From Rhodothermaceae bacterium (GTDB lineage: Bacteria > Bacteroidota > Rhodothermia > Rhodothermales > Bin80), in contig VXSC01000007.1 of assembly GCA_009838195.1 (NCBI GenBank), positions 16,856-80,855 on the forward strand: a DNA stretch of 64,000 bases, given 5' to 3'. The notes beneath the pieces are model-generated. The model did no database searches and was not told the origin of the DNA. It worked only from the letters and a program-made list of their open reading frames with translations. The translations under genes were made by a program, and so were the position numbers. Positions 45,703 to 54,868 of the stretch are shown here, in pieces. Numbering within the stretch: position 1 is the first letter of the stretch; each line of letters begins with the position of its first letter.

Positions 45703-47436
45703 ATGCGATGGATTGAGCGTCCCATCGAAAATCCAACCAATGTGCAGGTACTCAGTGATGCACTGAATTCATTACCAGAACCGCTCACACGCTTTTTGAT
45801 TCTGCGCGGAGTTGATTCGCTAGATGCCGCGCGAGGTTACTTTCGTGCAACCAAAGAAGATCTTCACGATCCACACCTCTTGGCAGATGTGGACTTGGCT
45901 GCTGGGCGGATCGCGCGTGCCATCACAGAAAAAGAGAATGTCCTAGTATATGGGGACTTTGATGCCGATGGCGTGACTTCGACCGCACTCGTTCTGCAAT
46001 TCCTGAAATCCCACGGGATTACAACCGCGTCCTACATCCCTCATCGCCAAAAAGAAAATCACGGATTTCACACCAGCGGAGTGGAACTGGCACGCGCAAA
46101 GGAATGCTCACTCATCATTGTCGTAGACTGCGGCACCAACGATGAGGAGACCGCACGACAGGCAAACAAGGCCGGGATTGACCTCGTAATCTGTGACCAT
46201 CACGAGAATGAGGACAAACATCCCATCTGTCACGCTCATGTAAACCCGAATCGTAGAGGCTGCACCTACCCTGTCAAGGAGATTTCTGCCTGTGCGCTGG
46301 CCTACAAGATGATTCAAGTTACCTTTGAGGCCCTCGGCAAACCCGCCCACCTCGCGGACCAGTACCTTGATCTTGTTGCCATCTCCACGGTATGTGATAT
46401 CATGCCCTTAGTTGGAGAAAACCGCGTTCTGGTACGGGAAGGGTTAAATCTCCTCCGCACATCAGAGCATCCCGGACTCACCACTCTTGTCTCTGTTTCA
46501 AAATGCAATCAAGAGCATCTGACCGCTACCGATATCGGGATGCAATTGGGGCCCCGACTCAATGCAGCCGGCCGACTGGCACATGCAGATCAGGCCTTAG
46601 CACTGCTGATGGTTGATGCGGAAGACGAAGCGCAAAAACTCGCCAAGCAGCTTGATGAGCTCAATGTGTCCCGAAAGACTCTTGCGGCAGAGCTACGCCC
46701 GGTGGCCAGCAAGCTCGCCCGAACACAACTGGCGGGTGAACACACCAGCGCCCTGGTGCTCTACCACCCGGATTGGCACCCTGGAATCCTGGGCTCTGCA
46801 GCCTCCCAAATGGTTCGAGAATTTGCCCGGCCAGCCGTGATGCTGACCGATGTTCCGAATTCGGACGGTGAGGAAATATTTGGCAGTGTGCGTACTTGGG
46901 GAGATATCCATATGCTGAAGGCTCTCACCGGCTGCCAGGACCTGTTAACTCGATTTGGAGGTCACGCAAAAGCGGCAGGACTCACGCTGAAGAAAGAAGA
47001 TTTGCCTCTTCTTAGAGCACAACTTAATACTGAGGTGCTCTCCCAGATTGGAGATCAGAAGATTGAGACCTCCTTGGAATATGACGCCCGATTGCCCATG
47101 GAGATGATCCCGGGGAAATTTGAGCGTATACTCAAGCTATGCCAGCCCTTTGGCAAAGAAAATGAGGCTCCCCTGTTTCTTATGGAAAACCTGCATCCGA
47201 CGTCTGTTCGTCTGCTACGTGGAGGGCATCACCTCAAAATGAAGCTGCGGTCCCCCGATTCTTCCACCGTCATGGACGCAATCGGCTTCCATCAGGGTCA
47301 GCACTACACGGTCGCAGAAGAAGCCCATGTACAACAGACGGGCCTAGACCTTCTGTGCTATGTGGAAGAGAATAGATGGAACGGGAGAGTCACCACACAA
47401 CTCCGCATCGAAGCATTCCGTGCAAACACTAACTAA
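45703..47436 (+). CDS. recJ: Single-stranded-DNA-specific 5'-3' exonuclease RecJ
   Basis: Degrades single-stranded DNA in recombination and mismatch repair. The 577-residue protein has the DHH phosphoesterase motifs: YGDFDADGVTSTALVLQF (~85), IIVVDCGTNDEE (~145), the DHH motif in LVICDHHENED (~165-170) and STVCDIMPLVGENR. The DHHA1 part follows with LGPRLNAAGRLAHADQALAL and FGGHAKAAGLTLKKEDL, then a C-terminal OB-fold. Active-site aspartates are all visible. The start ATG at 45703 reads MRWIERPIENPTNVQVLSD. A carboxypeptidase gene starts six bases later. Confidence 0.95.
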   Translation: MRWIERPIENPTNVQVLSDALNSLPEPLTRFLILRGVDSLDAARGYFRATKEDLHDPHLLADVDLAAGRIARAITEKENVLVYGDFDADGVTSTALVLQFLKSHGITTASYIPHRQKENHGFHTSGVELARAKECSLIIVVDCGTNDEETARQANKAGIDLVICDHHENEDKHPICHAHVNPNRRGCTYPVKEISACALAYKMIQVTFEALGKPAHLADQYLDLVAISTVCDIMPLVGENRVLVREGLNLLRTSEHPGLTTLVSVSKCNQEHLTATDIGMQLGPRLNAAGRLAHADQALALLMVDAEDEAQKLAKQLDELNVSRKTLAAELRPVASKLARTQLAGEHTSALVLYHPDWHPGILGSAASQMVREFARPAVMLTDVPNSDGEEIFGSVRTWGDIHMLKALTGCQDLLTRFGGHAKAAGLTLKKEDLPLLRAQLNTEVLSQIGDQKIETSLEYDARLPMEMIPGKFERILKLCQPFGKENEAPLFLMENLHPTSVRLLRGGHHLKMKLRSPDSSTVMDAIGFHQGQHYTVAEEAHVQQTGLDLLCYVEENRWNGRVTTQLRIEAFRANTN

Positions 47437-47442
47437 ATCATT

Positions 47443-49956
47443 ATGAAATTCCTTGTCTCTTTTTTGCTACTGACTTCGTTCATCTACTCTGCCGGGGCGC
47501 AGCTCTACAGTCCATCCGAGTTCCTGGGCTATGAAGCAGGGGAAGACTTTACGCCTCATCACCGAGTCACGGACTATGTTCGCCATGTTGCAGAAACTGC
47601 CGAAAACGTGGTTCTCGTTGAGTATGGTCACACATACGAAGGTCGTGTGCTGCAGTATTTGATCCTCTCTTCTGCTGACAATCTTGCGAATCTGGAAAAT
47701 ATTCGCACGGCAAACCTCCAGCTTACCGGACTCTTGGAAGGAACACCGATGGAAGATATCCCTGCACTGGTTTGGCTTAGCTACAACGTTCACGGTAATG
47801 AATCTGTCAGTACCGAAGCCGCTCTGGAAGTCATTCATACACTGGCCAGTGGCACAGATCCCGATGTTTCAGCATGGCTCGAAAATACTGTGGTCATCAT
47901 TGACCCATGCCTCAACCCGGATGGACGTGACCGTTATGTCCATTTTTATCACCGAACACGGGGACGGCACCCGAACGTTATTGAGGAAGCCCGCGAACAT
48001 GCGGAACCGTGGCCTGGCGGACGAACCAACCACTACTACTTTGACCTGAACCGGGATTGGGCCTGGGGAACACAGATGGAGACGCGCCAGCGACTGCAAC
48101 ATTATAATCGCTGGATGCCCCATGTTCATGTGGACTTTCATGAGCAAAGCGTAAACAGCCCCTACTATTTCGCTCCTGCAGCAGTGCCATACCATAAAGA
48201 TATCACGCCATGGCAGCGGGAACTCCAGGACCTGATGGGAGCCAATCATGCCCGGTACTTTGATCAGGAGGGATGGCTGTTCTTCACGAGGCAGGTTTTT
48301 GACTTGTTCTATCCGGGCTACGGTGACACATGGCCCACGTTCAACGGTGCAATTGGAATGACATACGAGCAGGCGGGCTCTGGACGCGCCGGACTCGGGA
48401 TTATTACAGCAGAGGGAGATACTCTGACCCTCGCTGACCGGATTGAGCACCACTACACCACGAGCCTATCTACGATTGAGGTTGCGGCAAACGAACGGGA
48501 CCGCATTGTCGATCAGTTTACTCAGTACTTCCGCAATTCTGTTGCCGACGCAACCGGAGCACATGCGGCGTACTTGATCCGCCGGGCAGGACAGGAAGAT
48601 CAGGTCCACACAATCTCAAACCACCTAGACTTGCTTGGAATCACGTACGGATTCGCTGCGACGACCGGCAGAGAAAACGGGTTTGCCTACCACACAGGGG
48701 CCCGGGAAGAACTGCAGGTTGAACCGGGAGATCTCGTCGTTCCTGCTGCACAGCCAAAAGGGGTACTGGCCCGTGTTCTATTCGAGCCGGAGCCGGAGTT
48801 GGAAGATTCGCTCACGTACGATATCACCGCCTGGGCCCTTCCTTATGTCTATGGTGTGGAAGCCTATGCACTGGATCGGGAAGTAACCTGGGAGACGATT
48901 GCTCCGGTGCCTGCTGCCAGTGCTCACCCATCTGAACCCGTTGCCTATATAGCAGAGTGGAAAAGCTTTGAAGATGCGCGGCTACTTGCAGATTTATTGC
49001 AAAGGGGCGTGAAGGTGCGCTACGCAGAGGTTCCCTTTGAGGTCAATCAGCAATCCTATGACGAGGGGACACTGATCATGACGCGCGGGGGAGCAGGAGC
49101 AGCCTTTGATTCCCTCGTCATTCAGAGTGCACGACGCACAAAGCAGCAGGTGGATGCCGTTACCACGACACGCGTCACAGAGGGTGTTGATTTTGGTTCC
49201 GGGGATGTCGTCTTCATACGAGCCCCGCGGGTTGCCATCGTTGCGGGTACACCCATCAGCCCCTACAGCCTCGGACAGCTGTGGCACTTCTTTGACGAGC
49301 AACTCGAATACAGTGCCACCCTCGTAGATAGTGACGACTTTGGAGATCTACCACTTTTTCGCTACGATGTGATCATCCTGCCCTCTGGAAGCTATAGCGA
49401 CATACTGGACGAGCGCCGCCTGGAAGAAGTCCGGGATTGGATCCGGGAAGGGGGGCGACTGATTGCTCTCGAAAGGGCAGCAGCTTTCCTTGCAGACAAG
49501 GACGGGTTCGGTTTGAAACGCAAACCCGACGATGCGGACGGCGCAGATTCACTGGATACGGAGATCCAGCCCTATGCTGACCGTGATCGGCATGAAATCA
49601 CTCAGGACATCCCCGGGGCCATCTTCCGTACGGAATTAGACACAACCCATCCCCTGGCATTTGGGTATCCGCGAGACTACTTCACATTAAAAGTCAACCC
49701 GCGTGCATTCTCATGGCTGGAAGATGGATGGAATGTCGGCGTTCTTAAAGAAAATAGCCTGGTTGCAGGGTTTGCAGGTACACAGGCGCTCGAACCGCTA
49801 GAACAGTCGCTGATCCTGGGAATGGAATCCATTGGGAGGGGCGAGGTGATCTATTTTGCCGATAATCCCATCTTTCGCGGCTTCTACTACCATGGAAGAC
49901 TCCTGCTGGCAAATGCCGTTTTCCTCGCAGGACAACGGAGTGTAGCAACATTTTAA
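47443..49956 (+). CDS. M14-family zinc carboxypeptidase, secreted
   Basis: An 837-residue exported peptidase with a signal peptide (MKFLVSFLLLTSFIYSAGAQ). The M14 domain (residues ~40-340) has zinc-binding HGNES (His...Glu), the third His ligand in PHVHVDFHEQ, the Asn/Arg substrate region DLNRDW, and TYEQAGSG holding the probable catalytic Glu. The C-terminal half (~380-830) includes a Rossmann-like glutamine amidotransferase-type domain (YDVIILPSGSYSDIL, WIREGGRLIALERAAAFL), common in Bacteroidota M14-like proteins. It follows recJ and precedes a membrane protein on the same strand; function beyond peptidase is unknown. Confidence 0.9.
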   Translation: MKFLVSFLLLTSFIYSAGAQLYSPSEFLGYEAGEDFTPHHRVTDYVRHVAETAENVVLVEYGHTYEGRVLQYLILSSADNLANLENIRTANLQLTGLLEGTPMEDIPALVWLSYNVHGNESVSTEAALEVIHTLASGTDPDVSAWLENTVVIIDPCLNPDGRDRYVHFYHRTRGRHPNVIEEAREHAEPWPGGRTNHYYFDLNRDWAWGTQMETRQRLQHYNRWMPHVHVDFHEQSVNSPYYFAPAAVPYHKDITPWQRELQDLMGANHARYFDQEGWLFFTRQVFDLFYPGYGDTWPTFNGAIGMTYEQAGSGRAGLGIITAEGDTLTLADRIEHHYTTSLSTIEVAANERDRIVDQFTQYFRNSVADATGAHAAYLIRRAGQEDQVHTISNHLDLLGITYGFAATTGRENGFAYHTGAREELQVEPGDLVVPAAQPKGVLARVLFEPEPELEDSLTYDITAWALPYVYGVEAYALDREVTWETIAPVPAASAHPSEPVAYIAEWKSFEDARLLADLLQRGVKVRYAEVPFEVNQQSYDEGTLIMTRGGAGAAFDSLVIQSARRTKQQVDAVTTTRVTEGVDFGSGDVVFIRAPRVAIVAGTPISPYSLGQLWHFFDEQLEYSATLVDSDDFGDLPLFRYDVIILPSGSYSDILDERRLEEVRDWIREGGRLIALERAAAFLADKDGFGLKRKPDDADGADSLDTEIQPYADRDRHEITQDIPGAIFRTELDTTHPLAFGYPRDYFTLKVNPRAFSWLEDGWNVGVLKENSLVAGFAGTQALEPLEQSLILGMESIGRGEVIYFADNPIFRGFYYHGRLLLANAVFLAGQRSVATF

Positions 49957-49962
49957 AGTGAG

Positions 49963-51555
49963 ATGCCCCGCGGGTACATTCTCCTTTGCTTGTTTTTGGG
50001 TTGTATGTGTGTCCAGCGTACGTACAGCCAGACGATGCCACTCAAGGGAGTGGTCTGGGACGCACCTGAACCTCCTACCGCCCAGGATTTTCTAAAAATT
50101 CACGAGGCGGGCGTGGAGGCCATTCGATTGCCCGTGATCACAGATCGCAATCTGCTCCATGTTGCGGATACCCTCGGACTACAACTGTTCCAGGACCTGC
50201 CCATCCGTTTCCTTCCCGCACCCGCACTCCTTGATACGCTTGAGTATGCGAAGAACCAGTTGAGTCTTGCCCGCCAGACGTACCACTTGTATCGGTCCGC
50301 ACATCACTTTGGAGTCTCAACCAAAAGCGACACCAGCAGCCCGCAGGCCTGTGAGTACTTCGAAGAGCTCGCTGCATGGGCACCGGAGCTCACGCTGTAC
50401 TATACGTCTGCATTTATAGCCGATGACCAGTGTTCCTCTGATGTCGACTTGGTTCTGTTGGATGTGCGCAAAGAACCTGATCCTGTTACTGTTATAAAGA
50501 ATTGGTCTCGTCCCACACCTGTTGGTTTTTCGAGTGTAGGACAGAAAGTTGATCCCGACAAGTTTGGGCTTTATCAGGTGCACTCGCCCCAGTCGCAAGC
50601 ACGCTTCCTGGAAAATCACCTGCCACGACTGCTCGAAACCACTGCGGAGGTCATTTTCGTTTACCGGTGGCAGGATGCCGGCAATACCGCATCACAGTGG
50701 GGCCTGATTGATGCATCAGGACAAGAACGACCCGCATTCGATGTGCTGCGGGGCATCTATACAGACGCGCAGCACATCTTTGCATTTGATTTTGGGGATC
50801 GACCTCGCCAAGCAGTTCCTTGGCCACTAATCCTGAGCTGGACCACCTGCCTGCTGATCGCGCTGTTAGGTCTGTGGTATGACAGATTTCTCATTTTGGT
50901 TTATAAGTATGCCGCAGATCCATGGGCCAACCGGGACGCACTCTACCGTAAAAGTGTGCTTCCCCCAGATATCTCGCTGATTTATGTCGTCACACAGGGA
51001 ATCCTGCTCTCTGCCGTGGTATTGATCCTGGTCGAGGCGTTCGGTGATCTGCTCTTGGTTGAGGCGATCGCTGCATTGATGAGCCCCTATATTCTTGACC
51101 AGGTCTCCAACCTGACCTCTAACTTTTACCTGCTGGTTCTCGTTGTGATTGCCCTCTATCTGATCGCCAACCTTATTTCCTACTCACTTGCTGCGTTAAT
51201 TGCACGACGACTGCATGGGATAGCCGTAGAAGATTTTTTCACCATTAATGCTATGAACCATACGCCACTGGGAGCAATGCTCCCGATGGTCATGATCGCC
51301 CCGGGGCTTAATCGCAGCCAGTATGATATACTGGCGATAATTCTTGCTTTTAGTTGGGCCTTTCTGAGTATCTTCTGCATCATTCGCGGTGCTCGAAGTT
51401 TTGCGACTTTGACCCGCCGTGGGTTGGTCAATAGCGGAACGTTTGGCGTGATCGCATTACCCTTACTTGTGCTTGCAGGATTGATCCTGGTGCTCTGCCT
51501 CCCCTATACCCGGGAGTACATCATCTTCTGGTGGAACCTGATCTTCAGAGCGTAG
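49963..51555 (+). CDS. Exported barrel-domain protein with C-terminal membrane helices
   Basis: A 530-residue protein with a signal peptide (ILLCLFLGCMCVQRTYSQ). The first ~270 residues look like a TIM-barrel/glycosidase-type fold: GVVWDAPEPPTAQDFLKI, VEAIRLPVITDRNLL, VIFVYRWQDAGNTASQWGLI and RPAFDVLRGIY are patterns of GH2/GH5-like proteins, but catalytic acids cannot be named. After FGDRPRQAVPWP, five or six hydrophobic segments follow (LSWTTCLLIALLGLWY; QGILLSAVVLILVEAFG; FYLLVLVVIALYLIANLISY; then two near the end) that resemble a Yip1-type membrane unit. The joint of the two parts is unusual. It starts six bases after the peptidase gene and overlaps the next, convergent gene by 11 bases. 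Confidence 0.75.
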   Translation: MPRGYILLCLFLGCMCVQRTYSQTMPLKGVVWDAPEPPTAQDFLKIHEAGVEAIRLPVITDRNLLHVADTLGLQLFQDLPIRFLPAPALLDTLEYAKNQLSLARQTYHLYRSAHHFGVSTKSDTSSPQACEYFEELAAWAPELTLYYTSAFIADDQCSSDVDLVLLDVRKEPDPVTVIKNWSRPTPVGFSSVGQKVDPDKFGLYQVHSPQSQARFLENHLPRLLETTAEVIFVYRWQDAGNTASQWGLIDASGQERPAFDVLRGIYTDAQHIFAFDFGDRPRQAVPWPLILSWTTCLLIALLGLWYDRFLILVYKYAADPWANRDALYRKSVLPPDISLIYVVTQGILLSAVVLILVEAFGDLLLVEAIAALMSPYILDQVSNLTSNFYLLVLVVIALYLIANLISYSLAALIARRLHGIAVEDFFTINAMNHTPLGAMLPMVMIAPGLNRSQYDILAIILAFSWAFLSIFCIIRGARSFATLTRRGLVNSGTFGVIALPLLVLAGLILVLCLPYTREYIIFWWNLIFRA

Positions 51556-52498
51556 CAGAATCCGTCAATTCCGCCCATACGCAATCTGCAAAATCATAAA
51601 ACGGCTGCTTTGCGTGAAACCAGCCAAAATGTAAAACAAACGGAGTGACCTTCATCCGGTCACGTTTTCGAAGCACCGTAGCAGCCAATCGAATACAGAA
51701 CTGGCGGATCCGGGGATTTTTGATCCCCCGAATTTCATAAATAAAGCGATCCGTGTAATAGTCACAGGTAACCCGGTCGAATTTCTCGGTATGCTCCGTC
51801 ATGCCTACAATGTAATCCAACTGGGGGCTGTTTGCACCCTGATACCAGTGATATACGGGGAGCCCCATACGACTCATGGCCATTGCAAGACTCCATTCAC
51901 AGGACTCTTCCGTGCGCCCTTCCAGGAGCCTCGTCCGAAAATGCGTCTCCGAAGCATGCGAATGAAAGTCAGATGCCAGTTCGCATACGGACCGGGTGAC
52001 TTCAGGATCAGCCGCATACATCATGCCCGCCTGTACGCGAGGCAGATGCGTCAATCCGAAATGGGTCAGGGTACGGCGGCGGCGGTCGCGAAAAAATTCC
52101 AGGATAACTCCGGCGTTCTTGGGACCGCCAAAATAAAAATCGGCCCTCTCAAGCCCGGTAGCCGTGAAGGGATAGACGGAAAGCTGCGTCCAGAGGGGGT
52201 CAGGATTCCGACACCAGATCATATCACTGTCAACATACAGACTGCGCTCCCAAGGCTTGAATTCGTGAAGATGATGCTTGAATCCGTTGATTGAGCACCT
52301 TTTGTCTGGAAGCTTGCTCACACGCGCGAAGAGGCCCGTCAGGCCCTTACGCCGAAGAAGGTCAATATGTGAGTCCGTACAATAGAGAGCTATGGGGCGC
52401 ACGTTATCATAGCGGCGAAGTGTAGTAACCGAAGCAATTGCATGCCGCAGATACGCCTCCTTTCCATAGGTATGCAGAACGTATCCTTCTGTTGTCAC
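51545..52498 (-). CDS. Glycosyltransferase-like protein (GT-A fold)
   Basis: A 317-residue cytosolic protein. The first ~150 residues show the GT-A pattern: TYGKEAYLRHAIASVTTLRR, RPIALYCTDSHIDLLRRKG, and a DxD-like motif in WERSLYVDSDMIWCRNPDPL, followed by ADFYFGGPKNAGVILEFF and TRSVCELASDF. It resembles hypothetical GT8-like enzymes of marine bacteria, with no known donor or acceptor. It is alone on the minus strand and its last bases overlap the end of the upstream membrane-protein gene. The assignment rests on the DSD and strand order, so moderate. Confidence 0.65.
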   Translation of the reverse strand: MTTEGYVLHTYGKEAYLRHAIASVTTLRRYDNVRPIALYCTDSHIDLLRRKGLTGLFARVSKLPDKRCSINGFKHHLHEFKPWERSLYVDSDMIWCRNPDPLWTQLSVYPFTATGLERADFYFGGPKNAGVILEFFRDRRRRTLTHFGLTHLPRVQAGMMYAADPEVTRSVCELASDFHSHASETHFRTRLLEGRTEESCEWSLAMAMSRMGLPVYHWYQGANSPQLDYIVGMTEHTEKFDRVTCDYYTDRFIYEIRGIKNPRIRQFCIRLAATVLRKRDRMKVTPFVLHFGWFHAKQPFYDFADCVWAELTDSATL

Positions 52499-52596
52499 AA
52501 AAACGAATGCTTAAATCTGCAATAAGATACGCCTACTTGCTATATCGATCGGTTTTTTGATGAATCCCGGCTCTGCTGGACGAAAGAAGGAGATGG

Positions 52597-52902
52597 ATGT
52601 CCCATCTACGGATCCCTGACTCGCTTGAAATACGCACCCAAATTGCACTATTAGAACCGCCGATTTTTTTGGAAGAGGGGCCCCTGAATACAGAGGATCA
52701 AGCCCGCGGTCATTGGGGCACTGAACTGCTTACGGCGAAGGGGCGCTGCCGACAAACCGCACTCGCGACCCTCTCAGCATCTGAGATTCGCAAAGTGGAC
52801 CTTTTCAAGGCGGGCAAAAGAGTTGGACAACAGGACGCTTACGTCAAGTCGCACGCGTTAACTACTCTGTCGTTGCAAGTCTTTTTCGCAGACTCTGCAT
52901 GA
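52597..52902 (+). CDS. Possible small hypothetical protein
   Basis: A 101-residue frame starting MSHLRIPDSLEIRTQIALLE with an AAGGAG six to eleven bases upstream of the ATG. No motif is recognised, and its 3' end overlaps the end of the convergent MlaC-like gene by 41 bases. The surrounding 360-base gap otherwise holds only promoter sequence, so this could be a chance frame. Confidence 0.3.
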   Translation: MSHLRIPDSLEIRTQIALLEPPIFLEEGPLNTEDQARGHWGTELLTAKGRCRQTALATLSASEIRKVDLFKAGKRVGQQDAYVKSHALTTLSLQVFFADSA

Positions 52903-53446
52903 ATGCATCAAAGCCGCGCTTGCGCACATAAGTCTGAAACGACACCGAGTAACCCTCGACCGTTCCGACCCCATCAATGATGATGTCATAGAGCCACCAC
53001 TTATCTCCTTTTCGGTGCAACTGATACGATACTTCGACATCAGTCCCCCGAATCTCTGCGACGGTGCTCACGGATGCCTTGTTGTCCCTGACCACCACGG
53101 TCCCAATGGTGACCGGGGCTTCATATACAGACAGGTCGCCCAATGACTGCGAACGCACAATCTCGCCAAAGACTTCGACAAAATCCTGGCGCTGCTGCAC
53201 GGAAATATCTTCATAGTAGCGGCCAAGCGAAAGCCGCCCCATCTCCTCGAAGTCAATCTGATCATTGATCAGCGAGCGTGCGACCTCCTGCAGAGCTGGA
53301 TCTTCCTTCATCCCGCGAACCGCGGCCTTGATTTCCTGGTCACGCTGTGTGATGAGTGCACGAACCTCCGTCTCTGCATCCTGTGCCACAACCAGAGGTG
53401 CCCAAAGCAATAGGGTACCCAGTACCAACAGCAAATTTGATTTCAT
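52862..53446 (-). CDS. mlaC: MlaC-like phospholipid-binding periplasmic protein
   Basis: A 194-residue exported protein with a signal peptide (MKSNLLLVLGTLLLWAPLVV, cut after VAQ). The mature part follows the Ttg2D/MlaC family: LINDQIDFEEMGRLSLGRYY, QRQDFVEVFGEIVRSQSLGDL, then a sheet region (VVVRDNKASVSTVAEIRGTD; DVEVSYQLHRKGDKWWLYDI, GVTVEGYSVSF-like tail). MlaC shuttles phospholipids between the outer and inner membranes. The ATG at 53446 is taken because it gives a normal signal peptide. It follows the TolC gene in the same direction by 7 bases. Confidence 0.9.
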   Translation of the reverse strand: MKSNLLLVLGTLLLWAPLVVAQDAETEVRALITQRDQEIKAAVRGMKEDPALQEVARSLINDQIDFEEMGRLSLGRYYEDISVQQRQDFVEVFGEIVRSQSLGDLSVYEAPVTIGTVVVRDNKASVSTVAEIRGTDVEVSYQLHRKGDKWWLYDIIIDGVGTVEGYSVSFQTYVRKRGFDAFMQSLRKRLATTE

Positions 53447-53453
53447 TGTACTG

Positions 53454-54848
53454 TTATTCAAAAAATGAATCTGTTTCATGTGTAAGTAGACCGGCATCTG
53501 CCAGAAGCTTCATAATCGCCATATTGTAGCGGCTGACCGCTTCGTAGTATTCGGCTTCCAACGTCAGATTTGTCCGTACTGCTTTCACCAGATTTTCTGT
53601 ATCTCCCAAATCCAGATCGAAATTGATTTGTTCGACACGAAGCCATTCTTTACTGACTGCAAGAGAGCTATCCTTTGCAGCCAGCGCTGCTTCCTGAATA
53701 ATCACATGTCGCCATGATTGTTCAAGCTCAGCAAGAACCCCCTGCTCAGCTGCAATGGCCAGATATCGCACTGAATTGTGATGTGCCTCCGCTTGTGCAA
53801 CCCGTGCTCGGGTCTGTTTGAAGTTCAATTTCTGGAGCAATCCAAAGCCTGTTCGTGCGCTTGTACGCCGAAACCCATCACTGATATACGGATTGGGTTG
53901 CCGGAATCGATTTGAGGCGCCGCTGACGCTCAGCGTCAGTCCAAATGCACCTTGCGGATAATAGTCCGCTCTCGCTACACGAACTAATGCATCGGTTGCG
54001 GCCAGTCCCGCTTCTGCCTGGAGAATTTCCGGGCGATACCGAAGGGCGCTTTGCTGATAAAAATCCAGGCTCTCCAGGACAAACGTCAGTGGTTCAAGGG
54101 CATCACGCACAGGCACAATGCGCGTCGAATCTGCAACCATCAATTGACGACGCAATGCAGCGTGGGCGGTCTGACGTACCTGATTCACCTCTACGATACG
54201 CCGCTCATATTCCTGTTGCGTAATCAGCACTTCATAACGATCCGCATCATCAACTTCCGGGTTTCCTTCCTCAAGCAAGCGGTTGATTTCCTCCATGGCC
54301 ATGGCGACCACATCTCCCGCCCGATCAACCAGTCGTTTCAACTCATTTGTCAACAGAACATTGTAATAGAGTTCTGCCGCGCGCAATGAGGCCCCAAAAA
54401 TCGTCTCCTGAGCTCGTGCTTCTTCGAGATCTGCACTCGCAGACGCAGCCTCTACCGCCCCTCTCAGCGCCCCCCATGTGTAAATGGGTTGGACCAGAGA
54501 CACCTCGGCCTGCGCATAGGGTCGAAGGTTGCCGTAGTCGTTGCGCACTGCTGGATCCAAATAAAGCTCCTCGAGTGGCACTTCATTTGGGTTTTCAATC
54601 CCCGGCACGACCGCCACTGCGCTGACTGCTGTGGCATCCGGGAGGATGCGACTGCTTTGTGCCAGTTCATAGCGTGCAGCGGCCCGGCCGACATTGGACA
54701 GAGCTGCCCGAATATCCGGGCTGACCTCTGCCGTCTCCTGAAGGACCATCTTGAGATCGATACGCAATGTGTCTGGGCTTGGCTGCGCCGCTGTAGCGTA
54801 CAACGTAATCAGGGAGCAGACCCATATAAGTATAATTTTATTTCCCAT
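53454..54848 (-). CDS. tolC: TolC-family outer-membrane efflux protein
   Basis: A 464-residue outer-membrane protein with a signal peptide (MGNKIILIWVCSLITLYATA). It shows the repeated long coiled-coil helices of TolC: SPDIRAALSNVGRAAARYEL, RPYAQAEVSLVQPIYTWGAL (strand with YxWG), EIINRLLEEGN and PEILQAEAGLAATDALVRVA in the two halves, and LKLLADAGLL near the end. It likely forms the exit duct of an efflux or lipid export pathway. The ATG at 54848 is used; a longer frame to 54950 lacks a signal. It stands immediately ahead of the MlaC-like gene, an arrangement that suggests a joint lipid transport function, though ABC and MCE parts are not in the window. Confidence 0.92.
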   Translation of the reverse strand: MGNKIILIWVCSLITLYATAAQPSPDTLRIDLKMVLQETAEVSPDIRAALSNVGRAAARYELAQSSRILPDATAVSAVAVVPGIENPNEVPLEELYLDPAVRNDYGNLRPYAQAEVSLVQPIYTWGALRGAVEAASASADLEEARAQETIFGASLRAAELYYNVLLTNELKRLVDRAGDVVAMAMEEINRLLEEGNPEVDDADRYEVLITQQEYERRIVEVNQVRQTAHAALRRQLMVADSTRIVPVRDALEPLTFVLESLDFYQQSALRYRPEILQAEAGLAATDALVRVARADYYPQGAFGLTLSVSGASNRFRQPNPYISDGFRRTSARTGFGLLQKLNFKQTRARVAQAEAHHNSVRYLAIAAEQGVLAELEQSWRHVIIQEAALAAKDSSLAVSKEWLRVEQINFDLDLGDTENLVKAVRTNLTLEAEYYEAVSRYNMAIMKLLADAGLLTHETDSFFE

Positions 54849-54868
54849 CGTGACTATCAGGTCGCACT

